DNA from: Bacillota bacterium
Lineage (GTDB): Bacteria; Bacillota; UBA4882; UBA8346
Length of the DNA: 36,931 nucleotides
Direction of reading: 5' to 3'
Assembly: GCA_012735315.1 (NCBI GenBank)
Contig: JAAYHS010000032.1
Span: forward strand, 1 to 36,931
Part shown: positions 7,797-16,330 of the stretch, piece after piece
Position numbering within the stretch: the stretch's first letter is position 1
How the letters are laid out: every line of letters starts with the position of its first letter
The notes under the pieces: generated by a model
The model's input: only the letters and a program-made list of their open reading frames with translations
What the model was told of the DNA's origin: nothing
Databases searched by the model: none
Translations under genes and position numbers: made by a program

Positions 7797-8426
7797 CTAG
7801 AACGAGTAACCAATTCCAAATTCGATCGTATCGTCGGCGCCCTTTGTATCTACAATAGTGTAGTCCAAAAATGCGTAGACCTGTTCAATCGGATATACTT
7901 CAATACCGGCAATTATATCAGTGGCTGAATCATTATCATCCTTGGAATACTTGAAGCCAATATTACCGACGACCATGTCATTGAATCCGTATTCCGCTTG
8001 CCCCTTAATTTCAGTCCAATCATAGTCATCTATTTTATTAAAGTTAAGATCGCCGACTAAAGCGAGTTGATCGGATACACTGTATTTGCCTCTTAATCCA
8101 AACTTAGTACCAGGTTCCTTTTCATAGTCATTATACTCAAAATAAACAGCGATATTCTCTACAAACGCATAACGGGCGCCTAAAGTAAGATAGGCATCAT
8201 CATTATTTTTTTTATCTTTGGTGGTATAGCCAAGAGATAATTGTAGTTGTTCATTTAAACCATAATACCCGGTAATGGTCACGGGATCTACAGAAGGATC
8301 AATTTGTTTATATAATTCCACCGTTAAGCCCTCGGTCGCGCCGATACCGATGGTACTGGCCATTGTTCCGTATCCAACGGAAAGGGTCAACACGAGAGCT
8401 AAAGTAAGTACTAATAATCTTTTCAT
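7797..8426 (-). CDS. Small outer-membrane beta-barrel protein, copy 2
   Basis: The 209 aa protein has the signal peptide MKRLLVLTLALVLTLSVGYG with likely cleavage after TMA. The mature start STIGIGATEGLTVEL and the segments QIDPSVDP, GYYGLNEQLQLSLGYTT and GQAEYGFND are almost shared with copy 3. It ends GIGYSF, again with C-terminal Phe. The ATG at 8426 is chosen because AAAGGAGAAAG lies just upstream; an in-frame start 18 codons earlier would add a non-signal extension. Size and strand pattern suggest an eight-stranded barrel, like the OmpA/OmpW-size class, but I cannot assign a family. Confidence 0.78.
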   Translation of the reverse strand: MKRLLVLTLALVLTLSVGYGTMASTIGIGATEGLTVELYKQIDPSVDPVTITGYYGLNEQLQLSLGYTTKDKKNNDDAYLTLGARYAFVENIAVYFEYNDYEKEPGTKFGLRGKYSVSDQLALVGDLNFNKIDDYDWTEIKGQAEYGFNDMVVGNIGFKYSKDDNDSATDIIAGIEVYPIEQVYAFLDYTIVDTKGADDTIEFGIGYSF

Positions 8427-8560
8427 CGACTTTCTCCTTTCAAAGTTTTTCCAGCCTGATATTAATAAAGATTCCTTCAATTTATCAGTATTCCTGTTGT
8501 TGAAAAGTTAATTTTTTATGACATGATATTTTTTACATTTTGGTAATTATTGAGCGCGAC

Positions 8561-8586
8561 AAAAAACGCCCTTGCGGGCGTTTTCG
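8561..8586 (-). terminator. Intrinsic terminator of beta-barrel copy 3
   Basis: On the minus strand AACGCCC-GCAA-GGGCGTT is followed by TTTTTG. The bases before it contain CCGGCCTGA, which also precedes the copy 2 terminator, showing that the 3' flank was duplicated with the gene. Confidence 0.9.
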
Positions 8587-8610
8587 GTCAGGCCGGTTAA
8601 TGAATTTAAC

Positions 8611-9243
8611 TTAGAACGAGTAGGAAGCTCCGAGAACGATGGTGTTGTCGGCGTTTTTATCATCCACCATGGTGTAGTCGACGTAGGCGGAGATTTGCTC
8701 AACCGGGTAGAACTCAATTCCGGCGATGATGTCGGTGGTGGCGTCGCCTTTATCGGGGCTGGCGTATTTAAATCCGAGATTACCGACGACATTTTCGGCT
8801 AATTTGTATTCGGCCTGGCCCGTGAGACCAATGGCTGAATTTTCCAAAAAAGCATAATCGGAGCTGATTTCGGCATAGCTTAGAATACCGACTAATGCCA
8901 ACTGTTCGTTGAGGTCGGATTTGTAGCGGAGTCCGAGTTCCATAGCATCTGCAGCGTCAGTCGTTTCATAATCGAAGGTTACGGCCATGTTATCCGCAAA
9001 CGCATAGCGGACCCCGAAATTTTTGGCTTCGATTTCAGTGGTGTAACCCAAAGACAGTTGCAGTTGCTCGTTAACTCCAAAGTAGCCGTTGATGGTGGTG
9101 GGATCAACTGAAGGATCGATTTGTTTTACTACTTCGACCGAGAAGCCCTCGCCGGCGCCGATGCCGATGGTACTGGCCATTGTTACGTATCCAAAGGCGA
9201 AGGTCATTACGAGAGCCATAGTGAGTGCGACTAATTTTTTCAT
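8611..9243 (-). CDS. Small outer-membrane beta-barrel protein, copy 3
   Basis: The 210 aa protein has the signal peptide MKKLVALTMALVMTFAFGYV with cleavage after TMA. The mature part starts STIGIGAGEGFSVEV and is strongly similar to copy 2 (QIDPSVDPTTINGYFGVNEQ, LSLGYTTEIE, TDIIAGIEFYPVEQISAYVD). It ends LGASYSF with terminal Phe. ATG at 9243 has ATGGAGG 12 bases upstream. The gene has its own terminator and is read away from yqfC. Role as a porin or abundant surface barrel is inferred from architecture only. Confidence 0.78.
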   Translation of the reverse strand: MKKLVALTMALVMTFAFGYVTMASTIGIGAGEGFSVEVVKQIDPSVDPTTINGYFGVNEQLQLSLGYTTEIEAKNFGVRYAFADNMAVTFDYETTDAADAMELGLRYKSDLNEQLALVGILSYAEISSDYAFLENSAIGLTGQAEYKLAENVVGNLGFKYASPDKGDATTDIIAGIEFYPVEQISAYVDYTMVDDKNADNTIVLGASYSF

Positions 9244-9370
9244 GTGTTATTGCCTCCATAAAAAATTATTTGTCCAGCCTGACGCCGATGTAATTCTACC
9301 TTTAAGCAGGGCTTCCTTTAGGTAATGTTATGCGAAACAGCATCATATTGGCATTTGTGGATAGCTTTAC

Positions 9371-9393
9371 TCAGTGATCAGTAATCAGTAATA
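9371..9393. repeat. CAGTGATCAGTAATCAGTAAT repeat word
   Basis: This short, low-complexity word lies between the divergent beta-barrel copy 3 and yqfC genes. It resembles the CCACTGATTCCTGA type repeat seen near 19690. The whole 9244-9451 gap holds otherwise only the ribosome binding sites of the two genes; I found no convincing promoter. Confidence 0.5.
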
Positions 9394-9451
9394 GTAGTCT
9401 ACTATAGGCCTTAAACTCATCATAAGATATAAATACAAGGAGGGATTTTTT

Positions 9452-9736
9452 TTGAAATTGAAACAAAGCCGGTTGGGAATGAAATTGGCTGAATTTTTAG
9501 AGTTGCCGTTGGATACGGTGATCGATCTCCCTAAAATGATAATCAGCGGCAATCAACAACTAGTGATTGAAAACCACCGGGGTGTGATCGAATATGAATC
9601 ATCGGTAATCAGGGTTGGCACTAAATTGGGAGAGTTAAAAATCACCGGCGCCGGTTTGACGTTGGTTTCGGTTTATAAGGAAGAACTGACGGTTACCGGG
9701 AAAATAGAGCGGGTTGAGATGGTGGATTGGAGGTAA
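9452..9736 (+). CDS. yqfC: Sporulation protein YqfC
   Basis: This 94 aa protein belongs to the YabP/YqfC family: the pattern LELPLDTVIDLPKMIISGNQ and then NHRGVIEYESSVIRV is characteristic. In Bacillus the family is expressed in the mother cell and is linked to spore formation. TTG at 9452 has AAGGAGGG 8 bases upstream. It is followed by yqfD, the standard partner, with which it almost overlaps. Confidence 0.93.
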   Translation: MKLKQSRLGMKLAEFLELPLDTVIDLPKMIISGNQQLVIENHRGVIEYESSVIRVGTKLGELKITGAGLTLVSVYKEELTVTGKIERVEMVDWR

Positions 9737-9741
9737 CCAAA

Positions 9742-10971
9742 TTGTGGTTTAACCGGATTATCTCTTTTTTTACCGGGTATGTGGAAATAGTCGCGCGCGG
9801 CGCTCAATTGGAAAAACTAATCAATTTATTGACCGGCTCCGGTTTATTTTTATGGGATATAAAAAAAATAGCTCCGGAAGTAATCACGGCCAAGCTTCGT
9901 AATCATGGATTTTTAATGATTAGGCCTTTTGTCAGGAAATCCGGGACGATGGTAAAAATTTACCGCAAAAGGGGTTGGCCTTGCTTGCGCCGTAAAATTA
10001 TCAAACGGAAAATGTTTTGGTTCGGCGCGGTTCTGACTGTGGGAACGCTGCTATATTTATCAACCCTGACTCTATTTATTAAGGTCGACGGATTTAGCGG
10101 CGCGGAAAGGGAACAATTAATCCAAACCCTGAAAAGAGCAGGCCTTAAACCGGGGACTCCCACCAAAGAATTGTTCCGGGAAAAACGCCGGATTGAACGG
10201 GATGCGATTATCAAGACTCCGGAGGCTGTTTGGCTGGGGATCAATTTTAAGGGCGTGGTGGCGGAAGTTAAAGTGGTTAAGCGCAAAAATCCGCCTCCCC
10301 CTAGCAGCGGTTGTGACTTGATTGCCGAAAGAGACGGTCTGATTACAAAAGTAGCGGTGATCAGAGGCCGGGCGGTCGTCAAAGAAGGAGATGTGGTAGC
10401 CAGGGGCGATTTATTGATCAGCGGCCGGTTGAGCCGGATCGATCCGGAGACCGGAACGGTGGTGGTGGAAAATATTCCGGCCAGCGGGATAGTGGAAGCG
10501 AGAGTTTGGCATGATTTGGAAGTAATTCAACCGAAAGAGGTGTGGCGCGCACATTTTCTCAACAAGCAAAACGTGGTATACTCGATTCGCTGGGGGAATC
10601 GGACCCGGCGCATTTGGGGAAATGTAAACCGGTTGGAAGGAGAAAGGGTCTGGGAACGCTACCGGAAACGGATCTTTTACGGCAGGAATCCGGATAGGGT
10701 TGTAGAATTTATTAAGGATGTTTGGCAAGCTGTCCGGTGGCGGAAAACAACCTTGTCCCTGGATGAGGTTAAATGGGAGGCCCTTCGGGAAGCGAAGGCC
10801 AAACAAATATTTTTAAAAGGTTTGGTTAACGGGATTCCGAATCAAACCTGGATCGATGAGGGTGATTTCATTAAGCTGATTATGACCTTTGAGATGACCC
10901 AGGATATAGCGATGTTGGCGCCAACGGAAAGGAGAATAAATGATCGATCAGACACAGGAGAAAAAAATTGA
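9742..10971 (+). CDS. yqfD: Sporulation membrane protein YqfD
   Basis: YqfD is needed in the mother cell for engulfment-stage sporulation; its biochemical role is not settled. The protein is 409 aa with an N-terminal soluble part, one membrane segment at about residues 91-112 and a long C-terminal extracytoplasmic part. The TTG at 9742 is chosen because GGAGG lies at 9729-9733, 8 bases before it; a TTG at 9727 overlaps that site. It follows yqfC and its 3' end overlaps phoH by 32 bases, so the three genes are probably one transcript. Confidence 0.9.
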   Translation: MWFNRIISFFTGYVEIVARGAQLEKLINLLTGSGLFLWDIKKIAPEVITAKLRNHGFLMIRPFVRKSGTMVKIYRKRGWPCLRRKIIKRKMFWFGAVLTVGTLLYLSTLTLFIKVDGFSGAEREQLIQTLKRAGLKPGTPTKELFREKRRIERDAIIKTPEAVWLGINFKGVVAEVKVVKRKNPPPPSSGCDLIAERDGLITKVAVIRGRAVVKEGDVVARGDLLISGRLSRIDPETGTVVVENIPASGIVEARVWHDLEVIQPKEVWRAHFLNKQNVVYSIRWGNRTRRIWGNVNRLEGERVWERYRKRIFYGRNPDRVVEFIKDVWQAVRWRKTTLSLDEVKWEALREAKAKQIFLKGLVNGIPNQTWIDEGDFIKLIMTFEMTQDIAMLAPTERRINDRSDTGEKN

Positions 10972-11917
10972 GATCGATCCGCAAATTGCCCCGCGACTCA
11001 TCGGCAAACTGGAGGAGAATATCAAAATCCTCGGAGAGGGTTTCGGGATTGCGATTTTTTCGCGCGGCAACGAGATCCTGCTCTCGGGACGGTCGGAACG
11101 GATAGACCAGGCGGCGGCAATTCTTAATATTTTGGAACAACAGTATCAAAAAGGGTTTCACCCGTCGGCTTCGGAAATTAATTATCTGGTAAGAATGGCC
11201 AAGGAGGGGCAGATCGATAAATTAACCGGATTTGCCGATGAGGTGGTGGCGGTTACCGCGCGGGGTAAAAAAATATTCCCTAAAACTATCGGACAAAAGC
11301 AGTATGTAGATTCGATTAAACGCAACGGAGTAACTTTCGGGATTGGGCCGGCAGGGACCGGTAAGACCTATTTGGCGGTGGCTTTGGCGGTCGCCGCGTT
11401 ACAAGCCAAGGAAGTAAACCGGTTGATTTTGACCAGACCGGCGGTGGAAGCCGGTGAAAAACTGGGATTTCTTCCGGGCGATCTCCAGGAAAAAGTCGAT
11501 CCTTATCTGCGACCGTTATATGACGCGTTATACGACTTGATGGGAATCGATCTTTTCCAAAAATATATGGAACGAGGCATAATCGAGATTGCGCCGCTTG
11601 CTTACATGCGGGGTCGGACGCTGGATGATTCCTTCATTATTTTGGATGAAGCGCAGAACACTACCCCGGAGCAGATGAAAATGTTTTTGACCCGGATGGG
11701 TTTTGGTTCCAAAGCAGTGGTGACCGGAGATATTACCCAGGTGGACCTGGGTAAAGGGGCGGTCTCCGGGTTGGCGAATGTTTCGGAAATATTTGCCGGT
11801 ATTCCCGGAATAGCCACGGTGGTCTTGACTGAACGCGATGTGGTAAGAAACGAATTGGTTCAAAAAATAATTTTAGCTTATGAACGTTATCAACAAAAAA
11901 AGGAAAGTATGGAATGA
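10940..11917 (+). CDS. phoH: PhoH-like ATPase
   Basis: This is a P-loop ATPase of the PhoH/YbeZ family, linked to RNA metabolism and usually encoded beside ybeY. In its 325 aa, a KH-like N-terminal region precedes Walker [10 protein letters not shown] (135-143) and Walker [22 protein letters not shown], the latter being a family hallmark. AAAGGAGAATAA precedes the ATG. It overlaps the end of yqfD and is followed by pgpH and ybeY, the usual Firmicutes order. Confidence 0.95.
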   Translation: MIDQTQEKKIEIDPQIAPRLIGKLEENIKILGEGFGIAIFSRGNEILLSGRSERIDQAAAILNILEQQYQKGFHPSASEINYLVRMAKEGQIDKLTGFADEVVAVTARGKKIFPKTIGQKQYVDSIKRNGVTFGIGPAGTGKTYLAVALAVAALQAKEVNRLILTRPAVEAGEKLGFLPGDLQEKVDPYLRPLYDALYDLMGIDLFQKYMERGIIEIAPLAYMRGRTLDDSFIILDEAQNTTPEQMKMFLTRMGFGSKAVVTGDITQVDLGKGAVSGLANVSEIFAGIPGIATVVLTERDVVRNELVQKIILAYERYQQKKESME

Positions 11918-12061
11918 AGCGGTTTTCTAAAACAGCTGGAACTAAAACAGCTGAAATAAGTTGAAATAATTCAATAATCTTTCTTTCTTGTCCGGATTTC
12001 GAGGACATGATGCATAGTAAAAATTTGACTCAACTTGTATTAGAAAAAGGGGATGACCCTA

Positions 12062-14260
12062 ATGGAACTGAATGACAATCAGAAATTAGGCAAAAAGGTA
12101 AAAGCCATCAATACTAGTGTTTTAGACTTTTCATCCAAAGTGGTTGGGGTTTTTCGGGTTCCCACCTTCCGGGAAGGACTCCTGGTTGTAACCTGTTTTT
12201 TCTTTTTGATCACTTTGCTCCAAATCAAGCTGTTCCCGAGGACCCTTGACGTCAAAGTGGGACAAGCCAGTAAAATGGATATTTATGCGCCAAGAGCGGT
12301 TGTTAATCCCGAGGCTACCAGATTGGTCCAGCAGGAAGCGATTGACCGCGCCTTGCAAATCGCCAAACTGGACCCGGAATATTACCGGATTGACGAATCG
12401 GTTAATAATTTAGTCAGATTTAATTTAAACCGCGCCTTTGAACTGCTCGATGCGGCGCATGCCCGTTATCTTTCCGAAAGTAAGCCGGTTACCAAGGAGG
12501 ATTTACCGGTAATCAAATTTCAGAAATATTTTTACGAACCGCCGTCTTTTAGTCTATTAAAAGGCATCGTTGAACTAAATGACGCTGATTATCGGGAATT
12601 AAAAGAAAAAACCCATCTCATCCTGGAGGAGATCGAGTTAAAAAATCGGATCAGCGTAGAAAAAGTCGCTGAAACCAAATTGAAAGTTCCGGATCTGATT
12701 TTGCGCCACAAGATATCGACCCAAATTGCTCCTTTAGTCCAGGACTTAGCGGCGATTTCCATCCGGCCCAATTTGGTGCTGGACTCCGCCAAACTCGCCA
12801 AACTGGAGCAACAGGTTCGCGCCGGCGTGCCTGAGGTGATTCATAGAAAAAACGAACTGTTGATCGCCAAGAATCAAGTGGTGACCGAGAATGATTTACA
12901 AATGCTTAAGGAACTGCGGCTGATCGTCGATGAATCGAGCCGGATTAAGGTTTTCTTAAGTTTGGCCTTTTTTGTGCTTTTCCTGACGGGATTGGGATTG
13001 GTTTATATCTTTCAATTTCATCCCGATTTATTGCGGGAAGAACGCTTGCTTTATCTGTTATTATTGCTGTTATTGCTGGTGGTTGGATTAATAAAGGTAT
13101 TGTCGTTGACGGAAATTCCTTCCTTGCCGTACTTGGCTCCGGTCAGTTTCGCGGCGATGCTGGCGGCGATATTAATCAAACGGGAACTGGGTTTGGCTTT
13201 AACCGCCGTCGTCAGCTTGCTGGGCGGGATTATCGTCGAATATAACTTGGCTTTAACCATCTTTTACTTTGTCAGCGGAGCGATCGCCGTTTTTACTTTA
13301 TTCAACTTCAACCGGCAACGGGATTTGGTCCGAAGCGGTTCGATTTTAAGCGTCGCCAATTTGGTGACGGTAGCGGCGCTTAATCTATTGTTCCGTTCTT
13401 CATTCAATTACGAATCGGTTTTACTGGCGGTCGCCAACGGGTTTTTATCGGCGGTGCTCGCCATCGGTTCGCTGCCGTTTATGGAGCATCTCTTTAAAAT
13501 AACGACTCCCATTAGATTACTTGAATTGGCAAATCCCAGCAATCCTTTGCTGCGAAGGTTGCAAATCGAAGCTCCCGGGACTTATCATCACAGTATTATG
13601 GTGGGAAACCTGGCTGAAGCGGCGGCTCAGGGAATTGGCGCCGATACGCTTTGGGTCAGGGTAGGGTCATACTATCACGATATCGGAAAGATTAAACGGC
13701 CTTACTTTTTCGTGGAAAACCAATTTTCTTCGGATAATCCGCATGAGAAATTGAATCCCAGCTTGAGTACGCTGATTATCACCTATCATGTGAAGGACGG
13801 CGTGGAAATCGCCAAGGAACACGGACTACCCGATAAATTGATCGATATTATCGAACAGCACCATGGTACGGATCTGGTTCGCTATTTCTATCAACGGGCC
13901 ACCGAAAACCTACAAGGAGAGAGGGAAATATTAATTGAAGAGGACTTCCGTTACGAAGGCCCCAAACCGCAAACCAAAGAGGCCGCCTTGGTAATGCTGG
14001 CCGATTCGGTAGAAGCCGCGGTTAAGGCGCTTAGTAAACCAACCCCTTCAAAAGTGGAAGGTTTGATTGAAAAAATAATCCGGGAACGTTTGGATGACGG
14101 TCAATTTGACGAATGTAACTTGACTTTGAAGGATCTCAACCATATTAAAAACAGCTTCATTAAAATATTAGGCGGAATGTTCCACAGCCGGGTCGAATAT
14201 CCGGAAACTGTTTTGAAAGAAATGGAAAGGAAGAAGGATAATGCCGGTTCTGATCAATAA
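12062..14260 (+). CDS. pgpH: 7TM-HD cyclic-di-AMP phosphodiesterase (PgpH/YqfF)
   Basis: This family hydrolyses c-di-AMP to pApA with a cytoplasmic HD domain. The 732 aa protein has one N-terminal membrane helix (about residues 30-50), a large extracytoplasmic domain (about 55-300), a cluster of seven membrane helices (about 305-475) and an HD domain. Catalytic features are TYHHSIMVGNLAEAAA and YYHDIGKIKRP with the HD pair at 539-540, then EQHHGTDLV. ATG at 12062 gives good spacing from AAAAAGGGG; ATG at 12053 is also possible but too close to it. Its 3' end overlaps ybeY by 20 bases. Confidence 0.93.
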   Translation: MELNDNQKLGKKVKAINTSVLDFSSKVVGVFRVPTFREGLLVVTCFFFLITLLQIKLFPRTLDVKVGQASKMDIYAPRAVVNPEATRLVQQEAIDRALQIAKLDPEYYRIDESVNNLVRFNLNRAFELLDAAHARYLSESKPVTKEDLPVIKFQKYFYEPPSFSLLKGIVELNDADYRELKEKTHLILEEIELKNRISVEKVAETKLKVPDLILRHKISTQIAPLVQDLAAISIRPNLVLDSAKLAKLEQQVRAGVPEVIHRKNELLIAKNQVVTENDLQMLKELRLIVDESSRIKVFLSLAFFVLFLTGLGLVYIFQFHPDLLREERLLYLLLLLLLLVVGLIKVLSLTEIPSLPYLAPVSFAAMLAAILIKRELGLALTAVVSLLGGIIVEYNLALTIFYFVSGAIAVFTLFNFNRQRDLVRSGSILSVANLVTVAALNLLFRSSFNYESVLLAVANGFLSAVLAIGSLPFMEHLFKITTPIRLLELANPSNPLLRRLQIEAPGTYHHSIMVGNLAEAAAQGIGADTLWVRVGSYYHDIGKIKRPYFFVENQFSSDNPHEKLNPSLSTLIITYHVKDGVEIAKEHGLPDKLIDIIEQHHGTDLVRYFYQRATENLQGEREILIEEDFRYEGPKPQTKEAALVMLADSVEAAVKALSKPTPSKVEGLIEKIIRERLDDGQFDECNLTLKDLNHIKNSFIKILGGMFHSRVEYPETVLKEMERKKDNAGSDQ

Positions 14261-14717
14261 TATTCAAAAGAAAGCGGCGTTGAGTCCCGAAAACCTTACT
14301 TTTCTATCGGATGTCCTGCAATACGGTTTGGAACTGCACCAACAAGCCGCCGCCGAAATGGGAGTTATTTTAGTCGATAATGAGTATATCCAAGAGTTGA
14401 ACTTGAAGTACCGGGGGATCGACCAACCAACCGATGTTCTTTCCTTCGCCATGAATGAGGGTCTCGCCGAAAGTCCGGCTTTTTCAATTCAAGGGGGACC
14501 GATTCTGCTGGGAGATATCTATCTATCGGTGGAGCGGGCGCGGGAACAAGCGGAAAACTACGGGCATTCCCTGAACCGGGAATTATGCTACCTGGGAACG
14601 CACGGCCTATTGCACCTTTTGGGGTTTGATCACCAAACTCCGGAAGAGACCGCATTAATGAGGATTGAAGAAGAAAGAATATTAGCACGGTTTGATTTGG
14701 GGAGGACATCCGGGTGA
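14241..14717 (+). CDS. ybeY: Endoribonuclease YbeY (rRNA maturation factor)
   Basis: YbeY is a zinc-dependent RNase that takes part in 16S rRNA 3' end maturation and ribosome quality control. The metal site HGLLHLLGFDH is intact (His121, His125, His131). The conserved LNLKYRGIDQPTDVLSFAMN lies upstream. The 158 aa length is standard. The start overlaps the end of pgpH, and its TGA overlaps the GTG start of the next gene, so the three are likely translated in a coupled way. Confidence 0.96.
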   Translation: MPVLINNIQKKAALSPENLTFLSDVLQYGLELHQQAAAEMGVILVDNEYIQELNLKYRGIDQPTDVLSFAMNEGLAESPAFSIQGGPILLGDIYLSVERAREQAENYGHSLNRELCYLGTHGLLHLLGFDHQTPEETALMRIEEERILARFDLGRTSG

Positions 14718-15412
14718 AAGCGCGCAGTTTAATCGATTCCTTTAATTATGCCTTTGACGGCGTGGTTTATGCTTTTAAGACTCAACGCAATATCAGGATT
14801 CATTTTTTAGCCGCAGGCCTTGTGCTATTGACATCTTTAGTGTTAAGACTGACTAAGGTTGAAATCTTGGTGCTCTTGGCGGTCATTTGTTTTGTAATCG
14901 TCACCGAAATGATCAATACCGCCATTGAAGTCGCTATTGATTTAATTACCAGGGAGCGCCACCCGCTGGCGGAAATCGTGAAAAACGTCGCGGCGGGAGC
15001 GGTTTTGGTCGCCTCTTTATTGGCGGTGGTCACGGGTTATTTAATTTTTTTCCCCAAGCTTGAGACGATGATCCCCAGGGTAATCGTTTCTTTACAGACC
15101 GCGCCCTCTTATCTAAGCCTGATCGCCATTTTGCTGACGGTAGTCATGGTTATCGCCGGGAAGGCTTTTACCCAAACAGGCCGACCGCTTCAGGGAGGTA
15201 TGCCCAGCGGTCATACGGCAATGGGGACCGCTGCGGCTACAACTATCGCTTTTATCTCGAAGAACGGCTTGCTCACCCTGTTGGCGTTTTTTTTAGTCAT
15301 ATTGGTGGCGGAGAGCAGGTTGGAAAATAAAGTTCATTCGCTGCTGGAAGTTTTGGCCGGCGGTTTGTTGGGATTTTTTTTAACAACGCTAATTTTTCAG
15401 ATAATGATTTAA
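14714..15412 (+). CDS. Undecaprenol/diacylglycerol kinase fused to PAP2 lipid phosphatase
   Basis: Residues 1-115 are a DgkA-type integral membrane kinase (NIRIHFLAAGLVLL, TEMINTAIEVAIDLIT with its catalytic Glu). Residues about 130-232 are a PAP2 phosphatase with all three motifs: KAFTQTGRP (Kx6RP), PSGHT, and SRLENKVHSLLE (SRx5Hx3 with Glu instead of Asp). One protein could thus both phosphorylate and dephosphorylate a lipid such as undecaprenol, recycling the cell-wall carrier. GTG at 14714 overlaps the ybeY stop. Whether both halves are active is not shown by sequence alone. Confidence 0.9.
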   Translation: MKARSLIDSFNYAFDGVVYAFKTQRNIRIHFLAAGLVLLTSLVLRLTKVEILVLLAVICFVIVTEMINTAIEVAIDLITRERHPLAEIVKNVAAGAVLVASLLAVVTGYLIFFPKLETMIPRVIVSLQTAPSYLSLIAILLTVVMVIAGKAFTQTGRPLQGGMPSGHTAMGTAAATTIAFISKNGLLTLLAFFLVILVAESRLENKVHSLLEVLAGGLLGFFLTTLIFQIMI

Positions 15413-15440
15413 GATTTAATGATTTGAAGGGGGCGGAATT

Positions 15441-15842
15441 TTGAAGAACGATACCGAACTTATCCAAGCCGCTATCCAAGCGCGACTGGCGGCATACGCT
15501 CCTTATTCCGACTTTAAAGTAGGCGCCGCCTTACTGGGAAAGTCGGGCCGGGTTTATACCGGCTGTAACGTGGAAAACGCTTCATATGCCGCTACCATCT
15601 GCGCCGAAAGGGCGGCGGCCGTAAAAGCGGTTTCCGAAGGCGAACGGGAATTTGAGGCTTTGGCGGTGGTCGCCGAAGGAGAGGCCCCCGTTTCGCCGTG
15701 CGGGATTTGCCGCCAGTTTTTAGCGGAGTTCGGGACCGGACTGCGCTTAATTTTAATGAACCTTAAAGGGGAACGGATTGATACTACTTTAGAAGCGTAT
15801 CTGCCGCAAGCTTTTTCTTTGAAACAATTTCCCAAAGATTGA
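15441..15842 (+). CDS. cdd: Cytidine deaminase
   Basis: This enzyme converts cytidine and deoxycytidine to uridines in pyrimidine salvage. The zinc site is complete: C54-A-E56 within TICAERAAA and PCGICRQ with Cys88 and Cys91. The substrate segment NVENASYAA is also standard. The 133 aa length fits the homotetrameric class. TTG at 15441 follows GAAGGGGGCGG. Its position between dgkA and era matches many Firmicutes. Confidence 0.96.
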   Translation: MKNDTELIQAAIQARLAAYAPYSDFKVGAALLGKSGRVYTGCNVENASYAATICAERAAAVKAVSEGEREFEALAVVAEGEAPVSPCGICRQFLAEFGTGLRLILMNLKGERIDTTLEAYLPQAFSLKQFPKD

Positions 15843-15853
15843 CGGGGGGAAGC

Positions 15854-16330
15854 ATGGAACCGGGAATTACTAAAATCACGGTGGAAGTCGTTACCCAGGT
15901 CGATGATGAACTCCGTGAGACCATCTTAAGCATCGATGAAGAGGCGTTTGGGCAAGGAAGTTTAAATGAATGGTCATTGCCTCCGTTTCTGAATTACGGC
16001 CGGGTGTATCTGGCGAGATTAAACGGTCGACCGGTGGGTTTTGCGGAGTTAATGCGCGATTGGAGAGATCCGGAATTGGCGTATCTATACGGATACGCGG
16101 TTGCCCGTGAATATCGGGGCCGGGGCATTGGGACCGCGCTGATGCGAGCGATTTTAGAGGCTCTGCCGCGGGCCGGTTTTAAACGACTGCAGCTTACGGT
16201 GCATCCGGAGAATTATACCGCCCTCCATCTTTATCAAGATAAATTCGGAATGAGACCGATCGATTTCATCGTCGGGTATTATGGTCCGGGCGAAGACCGT
16301 TGGCTGTTGGAATGGAGAAGCGATGACTGA
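15854..16330 (+). CDS. GNAT-family N-acetyltransferase
   Basis: The 158 aa protein has the acetyl-CoA binding motif AREYRGRGIGTALM (about residues 85-98), followed by QLTVHPENYTALHLYQDKFGM, the typical beta-bulge and C-terminal strand region. The substrate cannot be deduced; a RimI-like protein or a small-molecule acetyltransferase are both possible. ATG at 15854 is chosen because GGGGGGAAG precedes it. The gene is squeezed between cdd and era, with its stop 8 bases inside era, so it is transcribed with them. An acetyltransferase at this site is not the usual arrangement. Confidence 0.88.
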   Translation: MEPGITKITVEVVTQVDDELRETILSIDEEAFGQGSLNEWSLPPFLNYGRVYLARLNGRPVGFAELMRDWRDPELAYLYGYAVAREYRGRGIGTALMRAILEALPRAGFKRLQLTVHPENYTALHLYQDKFGMRPIDFIVGYYGPGEDRWLLEWRSDD

